A DNA stretch of 64,000 nt, taken from NCBI GenBank assembly GCA_963853835.1, contig OY970822.1, positions 20,493,058 to 20,557,057 on the forward strand. Reading direction: 5' to 3'. Below are positions 1 to 10,336 of this stretch, one piece after another (position 1 is the stretch's first letter; each line of letters opens with the position of its first letter). The notes below the pieces were generated by a model, which was not told the DNA's origin, searched no databases, and worked only from the letters and a program-made list of their open reading frames with translations. The position numbers and the translations under genes are program-made. The DNA is from Calendula officinalis. Taxonomy: Eukaryota; Streptophyta; Magnoliopsida; Asterales; Asteraceae.

Positions 1-1870
1 CCTAGTTGAAGATTAAAGGTATATCTTCACTCTTTGATCTTTGTAGCTTTAGATCTATGTATTTTGATGGTTGGGTTTGAAACCCTAGCTATTGGGGGTT
101 ATGGTTTATGGTGAATAAACGTTGTATACACTTGATAGATGGTATAGTAGCAAAGGAAACAAGTGTATGATTATGATTCGTAAGAATCTTAAGGGTTGGT
201 CAAACCTAGGGTTTGGTAAATCACCATAATTGGTGGAAATGAGTTAATAAGTGTTATCTAGAGATAGATGGACACATGGGTAGTAGAATGTGATGTTGAT
301 AATCTTGTGATTATTGTATTAGGCATTTGGTGAGGTCTTGGAAGTTGACCGAATTGTGAAGCAAGGAAACTGACGTAAAGAATACGGTTGGAGCACTTAT
401 TTGCTAACGTGAGTACATGAGACTTTTAAACTGGGTACATAGCAAATAGTCCTGAAAGTACATATGATATTGTATCGGTCTTTATTAACAAATATTTGAT
501 AAAGATATTAATTGAAAATGTATGAGAGTATGTAGAACGTGATACTAGAATGTGTCTAGTATGATTGATGAATTTGAAGTAAATTATGATAGATCCAAGT
601 AATTATGGAATCTATATTAATGAACAATAATTATGTAGTAAGTGATTAAAAGAATGTATACGGAGCCTTTATTAATAAATATGTATTAGTAAAACAATTG
701 GGAATGATTTTGTAGTAATGAGTACCTATTGGTAAGATATACTAATAAGAGTAAAGAACGAATATATATGAGAAAGAATATGATGTGACTAGTAATAATT
801 GTCTATTATAGTCAAGGGAGAGATAAAAGTATTATGTGATCGATAAATAAGAAATGTATCTTATGTATAAAGTAAGTATGGACCTCATAGGGTTCATAGA
901 TGTAGAAGTAACTGTGGTTGCTTATGATCGGGTCCATGGGACCATACAGGTACATTCACACTGTGGTGAACTAATTATATGTCGTTAGCATTAGATGACT
1001 AACTTGTTTGATATTGGATGTGATAGCCGAAGGCTTTGACTGTCATAACTGTTAGGTTATGGTAAGAGATAGATGGTGGTGACGCGGGGGACCCCTGGTC
1101 ACTGGACGGTGGTATATATGTTTATACACCGAGTGTATATATGTTTATACACTAAGCACACGGGTGCTTCTAGTACGCATATGTTTGGTACTAGGTATGT
1201 TAGGTTCTAATACATATATGTTTATGTATTAGATATGTTGATTGGACGGTGGTATATATGTTTATACACCGAGTGTATATATGTTTATACACTGAGCACA
1301 CGGGTGCTTCTAGTACGCATATGTTTGGTACTAGGTATGTTAGGTTCTAATACATATATGTTTATGTATTAGACATGATTGGGCTTCTGGTACATATATG
1401 TTTATGTACTAGATATGATTGGGCTTCTGGCACCTATACGTTTAGGTACTAGATATCTTTGCTAGGAACGCAAAGTAGTTAGAGTCACAAAAGGGTGACT
1501 AGACGGTATTTATGTAGTTTATATTTATGTTTACATATTTGTGAAATGTCTATTATTGGGGTCTAAAACCCATGTATCTCACGAGACTATTTTGTCTCAC
1601 GTACTACGTTTGTTTTGTGGCTATGTACTCAGGTACAGGTTTGAAGTGATAGAAGGTTGCACTAGAAGTGGCCTAGAGATGCTTAGTTCGGGAGCTCATA
1701 GGTAGATCCCGTTTACCTATGGTTTTGATATACTTGGTGACACCGTATTTTTGTAAACTCTGATAAAGGTTTTAAAGTTTTTGATAAACTGTATTTTGGA
1801 CAATGTGTCAAATGTTGGGAAATTGTATTTTAAATGATTTAAACGATGTTATAAAAATACGGGTGTTACA
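1..1870 (+). repeat. 5' LTR of Gypsy-like copy 1 (left end outside window)
   Basis: This is the right 1870 bp of an LTR whose full length is about 2330 bp, judged from the 3' copy that starts at 5488. It ends in GTGTTACA just before the primer binding site. It contains the hairpin array at 1104-1452 and the conserved R/U5-like stretch with the ACTCAGGTACAGG box near 1626. The same LTR family occurs at 26354-28413 and 39407-47105. Confidence 0.85.
1104..1452 (+). repeat. Array of about ten short hairpins within the LTR
   Basis: A 140-bp unit starts at 1104 and again at 1244. Each unit holds four imperfect palindromes with a shared centre near ATATGTTTA, for example GTGTATATATGTTTATACAC and TACATATATGTTTATGTA. 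Two further modules follow to 1452. Arms change in concert between modules (GGTG/CACC, GTGT/ACAC, TAGTAC/GTACTA, CTGGTAC/GTACTAG), so pairing is kept while sequence differs. The same array recurs in the 3' LTR at about 7051-7399. Confidence 0.75.
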
Positions 1871-1873
1871 ACT

Positions 1874-1885
1874 TGGTATCAGAGC
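1874..1885 (+). promoter_or_regulatory. Primer binding site for initiator tRNA-Met
   Basis: TGGTATCAGAGC lies three bases downstream of the LTR end (GTGTTACA at 1870). This is the usual plant primer binding site complementary to the 3' end of initiator tRNA-Met. It fixes the LTR boundary and the direction of the element. Confidence 0.9.
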
Positions 1886-2119
1886 TATAGTTTAAGTGAA
1901 TTAGGTTGGATGTCCATCCTAGTATTAGACTGTAGCATTAGGAATGTAAGATTCCTTGAGATCATTAGGTTGACCTTGAGACTTTATGTTAAGTTTAGGG
2001 TTGAACCTAGGGGACCTATGAAAGTGATGTGATTATGGATAATCAGTGTTATGAGACTCATGTCAAGTACACGAGGTACTAATTGTTTAATGTCTTTCGT
2101 ATAGTCAAGATCGAAAGAA

Positions 2120-3409
2120 ATGGTTAACACTCGAAGAAGTGGGAAAGCCCCGGAGGGCCGGGAGGAGGATACACCTCATGTTGAGGCTGGGGTTGAACAG
2201 GAAAGTCAACCGTCGATGCACCAGGTGGGTGAATCGGAGGTCGGAGCTAATAGAACTCCGGTGACCATGGCGGACCTCCAAACTATTATTGATCAACTCA
2301 AGGGAGTGGTGGCCGATGAGGTGCACCGCATAATTGGGGACCGTGAGAGGGCGGATGGAGATCGTGTATCCGAGGCTAGATCGGATGAGAAAACCAGGGG
2401 TGGTGGCACTCGAGTGGAGAAATCCTCCACAGGTGGTTGTAGTGATGCAAGGGCGAGGCCCGATGAAAATTATGGTTGTTCTTTTAAGACATTCATGGCT
2501 TGTAAGCCAAACATATATACGGGTAGTTCGGACCCGAAGGTAACTATGAGGTGGATCCGAGAGACCGAGCGGGTCATCGGAAGTAGCAAGTGCAAGAAAA
2601 CCGATATGGTGTTGTATGCATCTCAATTGCTAAAAGAGGATGCTATGGTCTGGTGGGACATAGTTTATGAGACCCTCGGGAGGGAGGTGATAGAGAGAAT
2701 GTCATGGGATGAGTTTACCGTGAGGTTGAGGAAGAAATTTTGTCCCGACCGGGATTTGGAGAAAATGCATGAGAAGTTTGTGACCCTAAGGAAGGGTGAG
2801 ATGTCGATCGAGGAGTACACGAGGGAATTCACGGGATTACTTCCGTTTGTTGCTAAGACCTACTCCGAGGAGAGGTTGAGGGTAGTTAGGTATGCTAGTG
2901 GGCTACCTTGGGATTATCAGTTGGAGGTAAAGAGAGCGGTCACGCTAGATGAGGCCATTAGTGCCGCCCGAGGTGTGGAAGAGGTGAACGTGGCAAAAGT
3001 TGCCGAGAGGGCGTATGTGGGAGATAAGAGGAATGCCGAGAGTGGATCGGGTACGGTTAAGAAGGGGAAGTTCACGTCGAACTTCTCTAGGCAAGGAAGT
3101 GTAGCCTCGTGCAAGAGGTGTGGGAAGAATCATACCGGCGAATGCCGTGGGGAACCAAAAATTTGCCATGATTGTGGAAAGACGGGACATTTGGCCCGAG
3201 ATTGTAGATCCAAACCAATGGCCGAGGTTGAATGTTACTCGTGCCATGAGAAAGGGCATTATAGCCACGTGTGCCCGAAGAAGAAAATCGGAACGCTTGT
3301 GTCAGCGGCTCAAAAGAAGGCGGAGCCGGCAAAGGTGAGAGGACGATCCTTCCTACTCACACGGGAGGAGGCGCGCGATGGGGCGTCAGGTTCGGGAGCT
3401 AAGGATTAA
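2120..3409 (+). CDS. Gag polyprotein of Gypsy-like element (intact, 429 residues)
   Basis: Gag forms the virus-like particle and packages the element RNA in the cytoplasm. The ATG at 2120 is the first in a long open frame and is conserved at 41451 in copy 2. A variable, charged N-terminal part is followed by a retrotransposon gag core at roughly residues 110-270 (motifs such as AMVWWDIVYETLG and LRKKFCP). Three cysteine knuckles follow: an aberrant CKRCGKNHTGEC near residue 331, then two canonical CX2CX4HX4C knuckles, CHDCGKTGHLARDC near 349 and CYSCHEKGHYSHVC near 372. The last dozen codons (GASGSGAKD, stop) do not match copy 2, which runs on into protease; they come from LTR-like DNA. The open frame and near-identical LTRs suggest a protein that can still be made. 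Confidence 0.88.
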   Translation: MVNTRRSGKAPEGREEDTPHVEAGVEQESQPSMHQVGESEVGANRTPVTMADLQTIIDQLKGVVADEVHRIIGDRERADGDRVSEARSDEKTRGGGTRVEKSSTGGCSDARARPDENYGCSFKTFMACKPNIYTGSSDPKVTMRWIRETERVIGSSKCKKTDMVLYASQLLKEDAMVWWDIVYETLGREVIERMSWDEFTVRLRKKFCPDRDLEKMHEKFVTLRKGEMSIEEYTREFTGLLPFVAKTYSEERLRVVRYASGLPWDYQLEVKRAVTLDEAISAARGVEEVNVAKVAERAYVGDKRNAESGSGTVKKGKFTSNFSRQGSVASCKRCGKNHTGECRGEPKICHDCGKTGHLARDCRSKPMAEVECYSCHEKGHYSHVCPKKKIGTLVSAAQKKAEPAKVRGRSFLLTREEARDGASGSGAKD

Positions 3410-3495
3410 GCGGCCCGTAATTGTAGTATTGGATGATTAGGCCGGTGTGCCATTTGTTTCCCTAAGATTTTAGTTTTGGGTATTATTGTAATCCT
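3388..3495 (+). repeat. LTR-derived segment fused to the end of gag
   Basis: From about 3388 the sequence aligns closely with 28179-28290 of the related solo LTR: both have AGCTAAGGATT, then GCGGCCCGTA, then TTGGATGATTA, then TTCCCTA and a TAGTTTTG stretch. The gag stop codon at 3407-3409 lies in this segment. In copy 2 the corresponding gag continues into protease, so an LTR fragment replaced the gag-protease junction in copy 1. Confidence 0.7.
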
Positions 3496-3589
3496 TCCGA
3501 ATGCTATGGTTAAAAACATAATTTGAATGGTATGAATTTTATTGTTAATTTATTTACTTGAAAGATTTGAATTAGCAAGGTTGAATAAT

Positions 3590-3740
3590 TGTCGAGGAGA
3601 GTAGTGGCATTTGGTAAGACCATTGAGATGGATTGGATGATTATGCACCAAGCCAGTTTGTTGTGTGAGTATAGCCATATTGTTAGATTGTTGCCCAATT
3701 TGGTGTTTACGGGAAATAGTAGATGAGTTGTATGACGTGA
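3590..3740 (+). pseudogene. Decayed protease remnant of Gypsy-like element
   Basis: The stretch ATTGGATGATTATGCACC at about 3630 and the following bases align with the protease end of copy 2 at about 42990, which encodes IGMDWLGMHQAKILCDYS. Here the frame is broken and no ORF remains. It shows that this internal region descended from an ordinary gag-protease-pol element by loss. The rest of 3740-5487 holds no ORF with recognisable domains. Confidence 0.6.
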
Positions 3741-4164
3741 ATAGTCATCGTGGGAATAATCTTCCGGGTTGAATGAATTCGTATTATTTTTTTTAGAATC
3801 ATAGACCGGAGTCGGTTGGTTGACTCAAAGATGACCGGGATGACCGGTGAAATTACGGTTAATAGAATTGAGTGATAGTTACTTCGGTAGCGACAAAAGA
3901 TTTGGAAATATGGTAATAAAGAGATGAACCGATTAATGATGGTTAATGTGTAAGTGGAATGGTAAATAACGAATAGAGAATGTTATTAGTTACCCGCGGG
4001 GTACGATGCATGTGCATCATATGATGACCTTGGAAAGCATATAATTGTGAAAAGATAATATTATGTCATATGAATTGTGCTAAGTAATATGTCATATGGG
4101 AGACATACGAATGGGAAGGAAAACAATGAGGCGTCTTGTGGGAGAGGTGCTAGAATGCACGATA

Positions 4165-4400
4165 AATGATTTGATGATGTTTGTATGATATTGGCGTGAC
4201 ATATACATATGTTAGTATATGTGCATGATGATGATGTTTATTTGATATTGGTGCGATATATACATATGTTTGTATATGTGCACAATAGAGATGTATTGAT
4301 GGTATTGGTGACATATACATATGTTTGTATATGTGCACAATAGAGGTAGTTAGATGGAATTGGCGTGATATACGTGTGTATATCTATATGTGTATATATG
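4165..4400 (+). repeat. Tandem repeat, about 57 bp x 4, with hairpin cores
   Basis: Four diverged units begin near 4190, 4248, 4304 and 4359 with TTGGYGYGAYATATACATATG-like sequence. Each carries a palindrome of the type CATATACATATGTTTGTATATG. The ATATGTTTG centre is the one used in the LTR hairpin array, so the two arrays may share an origin. A 62-codon open frame on the minus strand here is a by-product of the repeat. Confidence 0.65.
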
Positions 4401-5469
4401 TTTATGTGTTTTTATGATGAATGTAGAACCATGTGGTTAATAAATATTACTATTATGTTATGATAAATGAGAATTTGGCTTGAAATGCGGGTTGCATTTA
4501 GGTCATGTAAATGTAGGGGATGCCTACGATTTATAGAATAGAAGGAAAGAGAAACTCCTAGTGAGCAAATTACCATGTGGTAACCCAGACATAGTACGCC
4601 GTATAAGGGTGTGGGATGTATTACGGTAGCGGGCCTAGTACCGATAATTTAAGTTGATCAATGTGATACAAAGATGGTTGAAAGAATACTAAGTGATAGT
4701 ATGAGTGACCAAGTGAAGGTCAAGAAACGGTAAATGTTATTGTGACCTTATGTTAAGGTGTGACCCTTGGATTAACGGGGACGATTGATGAGAAAGTGAT
4801 AATGGGTAGAACTGAGAGTGATAGATTGGTAATGGTACGCCGTGTGTACGGAAATTGCTAGTTGGAAAAGGTATGGTTGACTTTATGTAAAAGTCAACGT
4901 TAGTCAACCCGTGATTGGTTGAATTGGTCTAAGGTAGACTTTGATTCTCGTTTTGATTTACTAATGAATATTGATAGCATAATGTGTCGATTATGTGTTT
5001 GTGAAAAAGTTGATGAGATGGTTGACTGAATTGTAGTCAGTTTACACGACTTGACCCGTTTGGGTGATTTCGATGTTGAAATTGGGAATCAAGTGTAAGA
5101 CTGTAGTTGAACCATAAATTAAAAGTAAATTGTAAAGGAAAGGAGGATTTATGAAACCTTTAACGAGAAGGGAAAATGTTAAGGTTTAGTTGACTTTGTG
5201 CTTAAGTCAAAGGGTAAACAATGTGGGGATATACCAATGTCGGGCTATATCGGCTTGGTCAAATTGTGAAATTTTGACCCGTTTAAGTATTGTGGGTTTT
5301 AAATTGAGTTCTAACCGTTCGGGCTCGATAAAATTGAGTAGATGTTGTGAAGCATAATGGTAACGGGGAACGGAATAAGAAATGTTGTTGGTGACGACCA
5401 CAAGGAAATGAGAGCGTAATGCTCGGGTGTATATAGGTGGAAATTTTAGTAATTCCGAGGACGGAATCC

Positions 5470-5487
5470 TTTTAAGGGGTGGATAGT
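5470..5487 (+). promoter_or_regulatory. Polypurine tract of Gypsy-like copy 1
   Basis: TTTTAAGGGGTGGATAGT directly precedes the 3' LTR start (TGTAACGACCC at 5488). Copy 2 has almost the same bases before 45488. This is the position where plus-strand DNA synthesis is primed in LTR elements. Confidence 0.7.
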
Positions 5488-7803
5488 TGTAACGACCCGA
5501 GATTTGTAAGTAAATAAATTGAATAAAAATACGATAAATAAGGATAAATCGTTTAAAGAACGTAGGAATTGGTTTCGCGTCGTTTGGAGACCGTATGAGA
5601 AAGTTATGGGCGAAACCGGGTCGAGACAACAACCGAAAAGTGCAGCCCTGCTGCACGTGTAAAGTTCGCGCCGTGAACTTGGGGTTCCCGATCGGGAACT
5701 CCGACCAGGGAGTTGGGGGTTTTTGGCAATTGAGGTTCACGCCTAGGTAACGATCGCGAAGAGTTCACGAACATGCAAAGTTAGCGACGCGAAGTGGGTT
5801 CGCGACGCGAACTCCGGACGACCAGCATTAAAATCGGGTTTTGGCTCATTTATGTCTTTGGCAAACCCTAGTTTCTCTCTTGGGCGATTTTCGAGTGCAA
5901 AGGCTGGTTGAGGTCGATTTCTCCATCAAAGCTTGGTAGACTTCACTCCTAGTTGAAGATTAAAGGTATATCTTCACTCTTTGATCTTTGTAGCTTTAGA
6001 TCTATGTATTTTGATGGTTGGGTTTGAAACCCTAGCTATTGGGGGTTATGGTTTATGGTGAATAAACGTTGTATACACTTGATAGATGGTATAGTAGCAA
6101 AGGAAACAAGTGTATGATTATGATTCGTAAGAATCTTAAGGGTTGGTCAAACCTAGGGTTTGGTAAATCACCATAATTGGTGGAAATGAGTTAATAAGTG
6201 TTATCTAGAGATAGATGGACACATGGGTAGTAGAATGTGATGTTGATAATCTTGTGATTATTGTATTAGGCATTTGGTGAGGTCTTGGAAGTTGACCGAA
6301 TTGTGAAGCAAGGAAACTGACGTAAAGAATACGGTTGGAGCACTTATTTGCTAACGTGAGTACATGAGACTTTTAAACTGGGTACATAGCAAATAGTCCT
6401 GAAAGTACATATGATATTGTATCGGTCTTTATTAACAAATATTTGATAAAGATATTAATTGAAAATGTATGAGAGTATGTAGAACGTGATACTAGAATGT
6501 GTCTAGTATGATTGATGAATTTGAAGTAAATTATGATAGATCCAAGTAATTATGGAATCTATATTAATGAACAATAAATATGTAGTAAGTGATTAAAAGA
6601 ATGTATACGGAGCCTTTATTAATAAATATGTATTAGTAAAACAATTGGGAATGATTTTGTAGTAATGAGTACCTATTGGTAAGATATACTAATAAGAGTA
6701 AAGAACGAATATATATGAGAAAGAATATGATGTGACTAGTAATAATTGTCTATTATAGTCAAGGGAGAGATAAAAGTATTATGTGATCGATAAATAAGAA
6801 ATGTATCTTATGTATAAAGTAAGTATGGACCTCATAGGGTTCATAGATGTAGAAGTAACTGTGGTTGCTTATGATCGGGTCCATGGGACCATACAGGTAC
6901 ATTCACACTGTGGTGAACTAATTATATGTCGTTAGCATTAGATGACTAACTTGTTTGATATTGGATGTGATAGCCGAAGGCTTTGACTGTCATAACTGTT
7001 AGGTTATGGTAAGAGATAGATGGTGGTGACGCGGGGGACCCCTGGTCACTGGACGGTGGTATATATGTTTATACACCGAGTGTATATATGTTTATACACT
7101 AAGCACACGGGTGCTTCTAGTACGCATATGTTTGGTACTAGGTATGTTAGGTTCTAATACATATATGTTTATGTATTAGATATGTTGATTGGACGGTGGT
7201 ATATATGTTTATACACCGAGTGTATATATGTTTATACACTGAGCACACGGGTGCTTCTAGTACGCATATGTTTGGTACTAGGTATGTTAGGTTCTAATAC
7301 ATATATGTTTATGTATTAGACATGATTGGGCTTCTGGTACATATATGTTTATGTACTAGATATGATTGGGCTTCTGGCACCTATACGTTTAGGTACTAGA
7401 TATCTTTGCTAGGAACGCAAAGTAGTTAGAGTCACAAAAGGGTGACTAGACGGTATTTATGTAGTTTATATTTATGTTTACATATTTGTGAAATGTCTAT
7501 TATTGGGGTCTAAAACCCATGTATCTCACGAGACTATTTTGTCTCACGTACTACGTTTGTTTTGTGGCTATGTACTCAGGTACAGGTTTGAAGTGATAGA
7601 AGGTTGCACTAGAAGTGGCCTAGAGATGCTTAGTTCGGGAGCTCATAGGTAGATCCCGTTTACCTATGGTTTTGATATACTTGGTGACACCGTATTTTTG
7701 TAAACTCTGATAAAGGTTTTAAAGTTTTTGATAAACTGTATTTTGGACAATGTGTCAAATGTTGGGAAATTGTATTTTAAATGATTTAAACGATGTTATA
7801 AAA
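5488..7803 (+). repeat. 3' LTR of Gypsy-like copy 1, lacking its last 14 bp
   Basis: It begins TGTAACGACCCGA and follows the 5' LTR at a constant offset of 5947 bp. Identity stops at 7803: the 5' LTR continues for 14 bases ending in GTGTTACA, whereas here AT-rich DNA follows. The first 450 bp contain the GC-rich inverted boxes (GTTCGCGACGCGAAC type, about 5660-5820) that lie outside the window for the 5' copy. Confidence 0.85.
5660..5820 (+). repeat. GC-rich palindromic boxes in the LTR
   Basis: Several inverted boxes of the types GTTCGCGACGCGAAC and GTTCCCGATCGGGAAC lie close together. Related boxes are in copy 2 (about 39580-39730 and 45660-45810) and in the solo LTR (about 26528-26690). 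They stand out in an otherwise AT-rich region. A role as promoter or packaging signals is inference only. Confidence 0.6.
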
Positions 7804-8591
7804 TAATTTTTCAAAATGACCAAAATACCCCTCAATTAAAAATTAAAAAATAAAAAAATAATAAAAAAATTTAAAATAAAAATTAAAAAATAAAATAAAA
7901 AATTTTTTAGTGTCAAATGACCAAAATACCTCTCCATGTATAAAGTATGTGATTAATCTTGACCATTAGATCATATCGATCAATGGTTGAGATTTATTCC
8001 TTGGGACTTTGTAAAAATCATGGACCTCCTTGAACGCAACTCATATAATAACTACAAACTTTTTAAATAATTTCAAATTCTATTCTTAACACAAATCCTA
8101 ATATATTTTCTATATCATTATAATAACTCTTGGAATCACTGGAGTTTTATGTCATACAATAGTCTTTGTTTAGAGAAACACTTCACCCACATATTATTTG
8201 GAATTTTATTATTTTACATATTTTTCCACTTGACATATTTTTAGAGCCACAATGTGACACATGACAATTCCTTGATAACCCTCTTATTTATTTCCCGCCT
8301 ACCGCTAAGTAATAAATATAAACTATATATATAATTCAATATGTGAGAAGTTTTTGGGTATATTTTTAATGCTTCATTTTCGGAAGATTTAATTGCTCAC
8401 TGAATATATGTATATCTTTTTTTTTTCCAAAATAAATATGGTAAGCTCTAAAGGCCGTCTAACCTATGGGTTTAAAAGTCATGCATATAATAATAGTGAT
8501 TAATAGTTTTATTTAATAATTACGGCAATAACATGTTATATCAATTGATATAAATATAAATATATATATTTAAAAGTTGATATAAATATAA
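7804..8591. other. AT-rich intergenic DNA without genes
   Basis: A very A-rich stretch (about 7830-7910) lies between two copies of AAATGACCAAAATACC (near 7816 and 7916). Nothing coding is seen. The repeat is of a kind often found near the 5' ends of plant Helitrons, and a Helitron 3' end is present at 11737, but no convincing 5' terminus was found. Confidence 0.4.
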
Positions 8592-8910
8592 TAATTTCTT
8601 GGTTTCAAAATAAGTTATATACTTTGGGTTTTACACTTTTTAGAGCAAAAGATTATAATAAGTATTAGATTAAGTTAAATTTGATAGTTAGTGATGATGA
8701 ATCCTACATACTTTGATTAAAGCGAGTTAGTGTTTAAAATTAAAAGTAATGATACATGTGTTATTTCACTATTTTTAATTTTTTTAATTAGATAGTTAGT
8801 GGTTTGATCCCCACTACTTTTTACAAAATAAAACAATTTTCAAAATGTATCAATTATTCTAAAACACTCCAAAATAAAAAATGTATCACTAATTTTGAAA
8901 GGAAGAAAGT
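8592..8910. mobile_element. Degraded Stowaway-like MITE
   Basis: The left end TTTCTTGGTTTCAAAATAAG and the right end CACTAATTTTGAAAGGAAG are imperfect inverted repeats resembling the Stowaway termini at 9413-9729. Ends are diverged and the TA duplication is uncertain. Confidence 0.4.
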
Positions 8911-8939
8911 ATATTCAATCATTTTTAAACATATATTGT

Positions 8940-9036
8940 ACTATAATAATAATTTATTTTAATTATTATTATTGATTTTCTTATTATTATTATTATTGAT
9001 TTTCTTATTATTATTATTATTGATTTTCTTATTATT
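8940..9036. repeat. ATT-rich minisatellite
   Basis: Three near-perfect copies of a unit built from (ATT)n followed by GATTTTCTT lie in tandem. This looks like replication-slippage DNA with no coding potential. Confidence 0.75.
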
Positions 9037-9412
9037 AATACTTATATTTGTGTAACAAGTTTGAAATACATCACGGATTTTCGAGACGATAAATATAGAA
9101 AATAGCTAAAAAGGTTTATTTGGATAATAAAAAATCCAAACATCTCTATACTACATCGTACATTCAACATAATTATTCCCAAGCCTTTAACATTCAACTC
9201 AATGATATACTATAGAGTAGGGGTGAGCAAAAAATCCGAAAAACCGAAATCAGTCCGTTAAAATCGACAAACTGAACTGTTAAAACCGAAACCATTTCAA
9301 AACCGATGGTTCGGTTTTAAGTTTTGAAAAAAATCGATGGTTTCGGTTTGGTTCGGTTTAACCTAAAACCGCCCCATTAAGAATCGACCATACTAATATT
9401 TAATATTATATA

Positions 9413-9729
9413 CTACCTCCGTATCAAAATAAGTGATACACTTGAAGATTTACGGTTTTTGAGGCAAAAGATTAAAATGTGATTTAAGATAGATTAAAGT
9501 GGATAGTTAGTCGAGAATGTGTCTCACTTCTTTTTAATAAAGTAATATTAATGATGATTAAAAGTAAAAGTAAGGGTAAAAGAGCAAATTCACTTTATTA
9601 AAGTAGATAGTTAGTAAAGAGTGGATTCCATTTTTTTTTTTTACCAAATAAGGTAAATTCTAAAGTGTATCACTTATTTTGTTCCACCCCTTTTAGGAAA
9701 GTATATCACTTATTTTGATACGGAGGTAG
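9413..9729. mobile_element. Stowaway MITE (Tc1/mariner type)
   Basis: Terminal inverted repeats CTACCTCCGTATCAAAATAA and its complement CACTTATTTTGATACGGAGG flank 317 bp, and TA dinucleotides lie on both sides. These are the classic Stowaway ends. There is no transposase. Confidence 0.85.
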
Positions 9730-9924
9730 TATATTTTTTAATTTTATGTATTAAATATAAGTCAATCAATTAACTTCATATTCTCATTAACTATTAGGGT
9801 CCATAAACAATTATGGTCCACTAACTATTGGCTGAAAATGATATTCAATGTTTAAATATATTGTTAGACATTTGATTTTTTACGTAATGTTTGGAAAATG
9901 AAAATTAATGCATGAAATTTTATA

Positions 9925-10239
9925 CTACATCTGTATTAAAATAAGTGATACATTTGAGTAAACACGATTTTTAAGGCAAAAGATTAAAGGGAAGTTTAAG
10001 TTAGATTATAGTGGATAGTTAACGGAAAATGAGTCTCACTTCTTTTGAATAAAGTGATATTAATAATGTTTAAAAGTAAAAGTAAGAGTAAAAGAGTAAT
10101 TTCACTTTATTAAATTAGATAGTTAGTGGGAAAATGACCCCACTTTTTTTTGCCAAATAATATAAGTTTTAGAAGTGAATCACTTTTTTTGTTTCACATC
10201 TAAATAGAAAGTGTATCACTTATTTTGATACGAAAGTAG
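9925..10239. mobile_element. Stowaway MITE, second copy
   Basis: It is 315 bp long, begins CTACATCTGTATTAAAATAA, ends CACTTATTTTGATACGAAAG followed by TAG, and has TA on both sides. The interior is similar to the copy at 9413-9729, with the ends more diverged. Confidence 0.8.
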
Positions 10240-10245
10240 TATTAA

Positions 10246-10336
10246 TGTTGAAACATGTGGCAATGAGAGCTTTATAAATTGCTACATGTGGTATATTCTA
10301 AAGCTCTCATTGTCACAGGTTATTGTTGAAACATGT
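10246..10336. repeat. Short perfect-arm hairpin between 13-bp direct repeats
   Basis: Arms 10257-10274 and 10299-10316 pair over 17 of 18 bases (GTGGCAATGAGAGCTTTA against TAAAGCTCTCATTGTCAC) around a 24-base loop. TGTTGAAACATGT flanks the hairpin at 10246 and 10324. It may be a tiny MITE; the direct repeats are longer than usual target duplications. Confidence 0.55.

Larger units (their letters stand above)
1..7803 (+). mobile_element. Non-autonomous Gypsy-like LTR retrotransposon, copy 1 (gag only)
   Basis: The element consists of a 5' LTR cut by the window edge, a tRNA-Met-type primer binding site, one gag ORF, a long non-coding internal region, a purine-rich tract and a 3' LTR. Position 1 aligns with 5948 and the two LTRs run together to 1856/7803 with only one substitution noticed by eye (t at about 631, a at about 6578). 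No reverse transcriptase, RNase H or integrase was found in any frame of 3410-5487; only a decayed protease remnant is left. The organisation matches the TR-GAG class of plant elements (LTRs plus gag, pol supplied in trans). The near-identity of the LTRs implies a very recent insertion. The flanking duplication cannot be checked because the left end is outside the window and the last 14 bp of the right LTR are missing. Confidence 0.85.

Noticed and set aside
1104..1452. CRISPR-like array
   Set aside because: The units are palindromic modules in a plant LTR, with no unique spacers of even length; this is not a CRISPR.
2105..2626. 173-codon minus-strand open frame
   Set aside because: It is antisense to the gag ORF, which has clear gag and zinc-knuckle motifs; this is a shadow.
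5207..5740. 177-codon minus-strand open frame across the LTR start
   Set aside because: It crosses the LTR boundary, and shorter versions appear in the LTRs of copy 2; it follows from the LTR sequence and shows no domain.
8790..8815. B box-like GGTTTGATCCCC
   Set aside because: It has no A box and lies in the middle of a Stowaway-like MITE.
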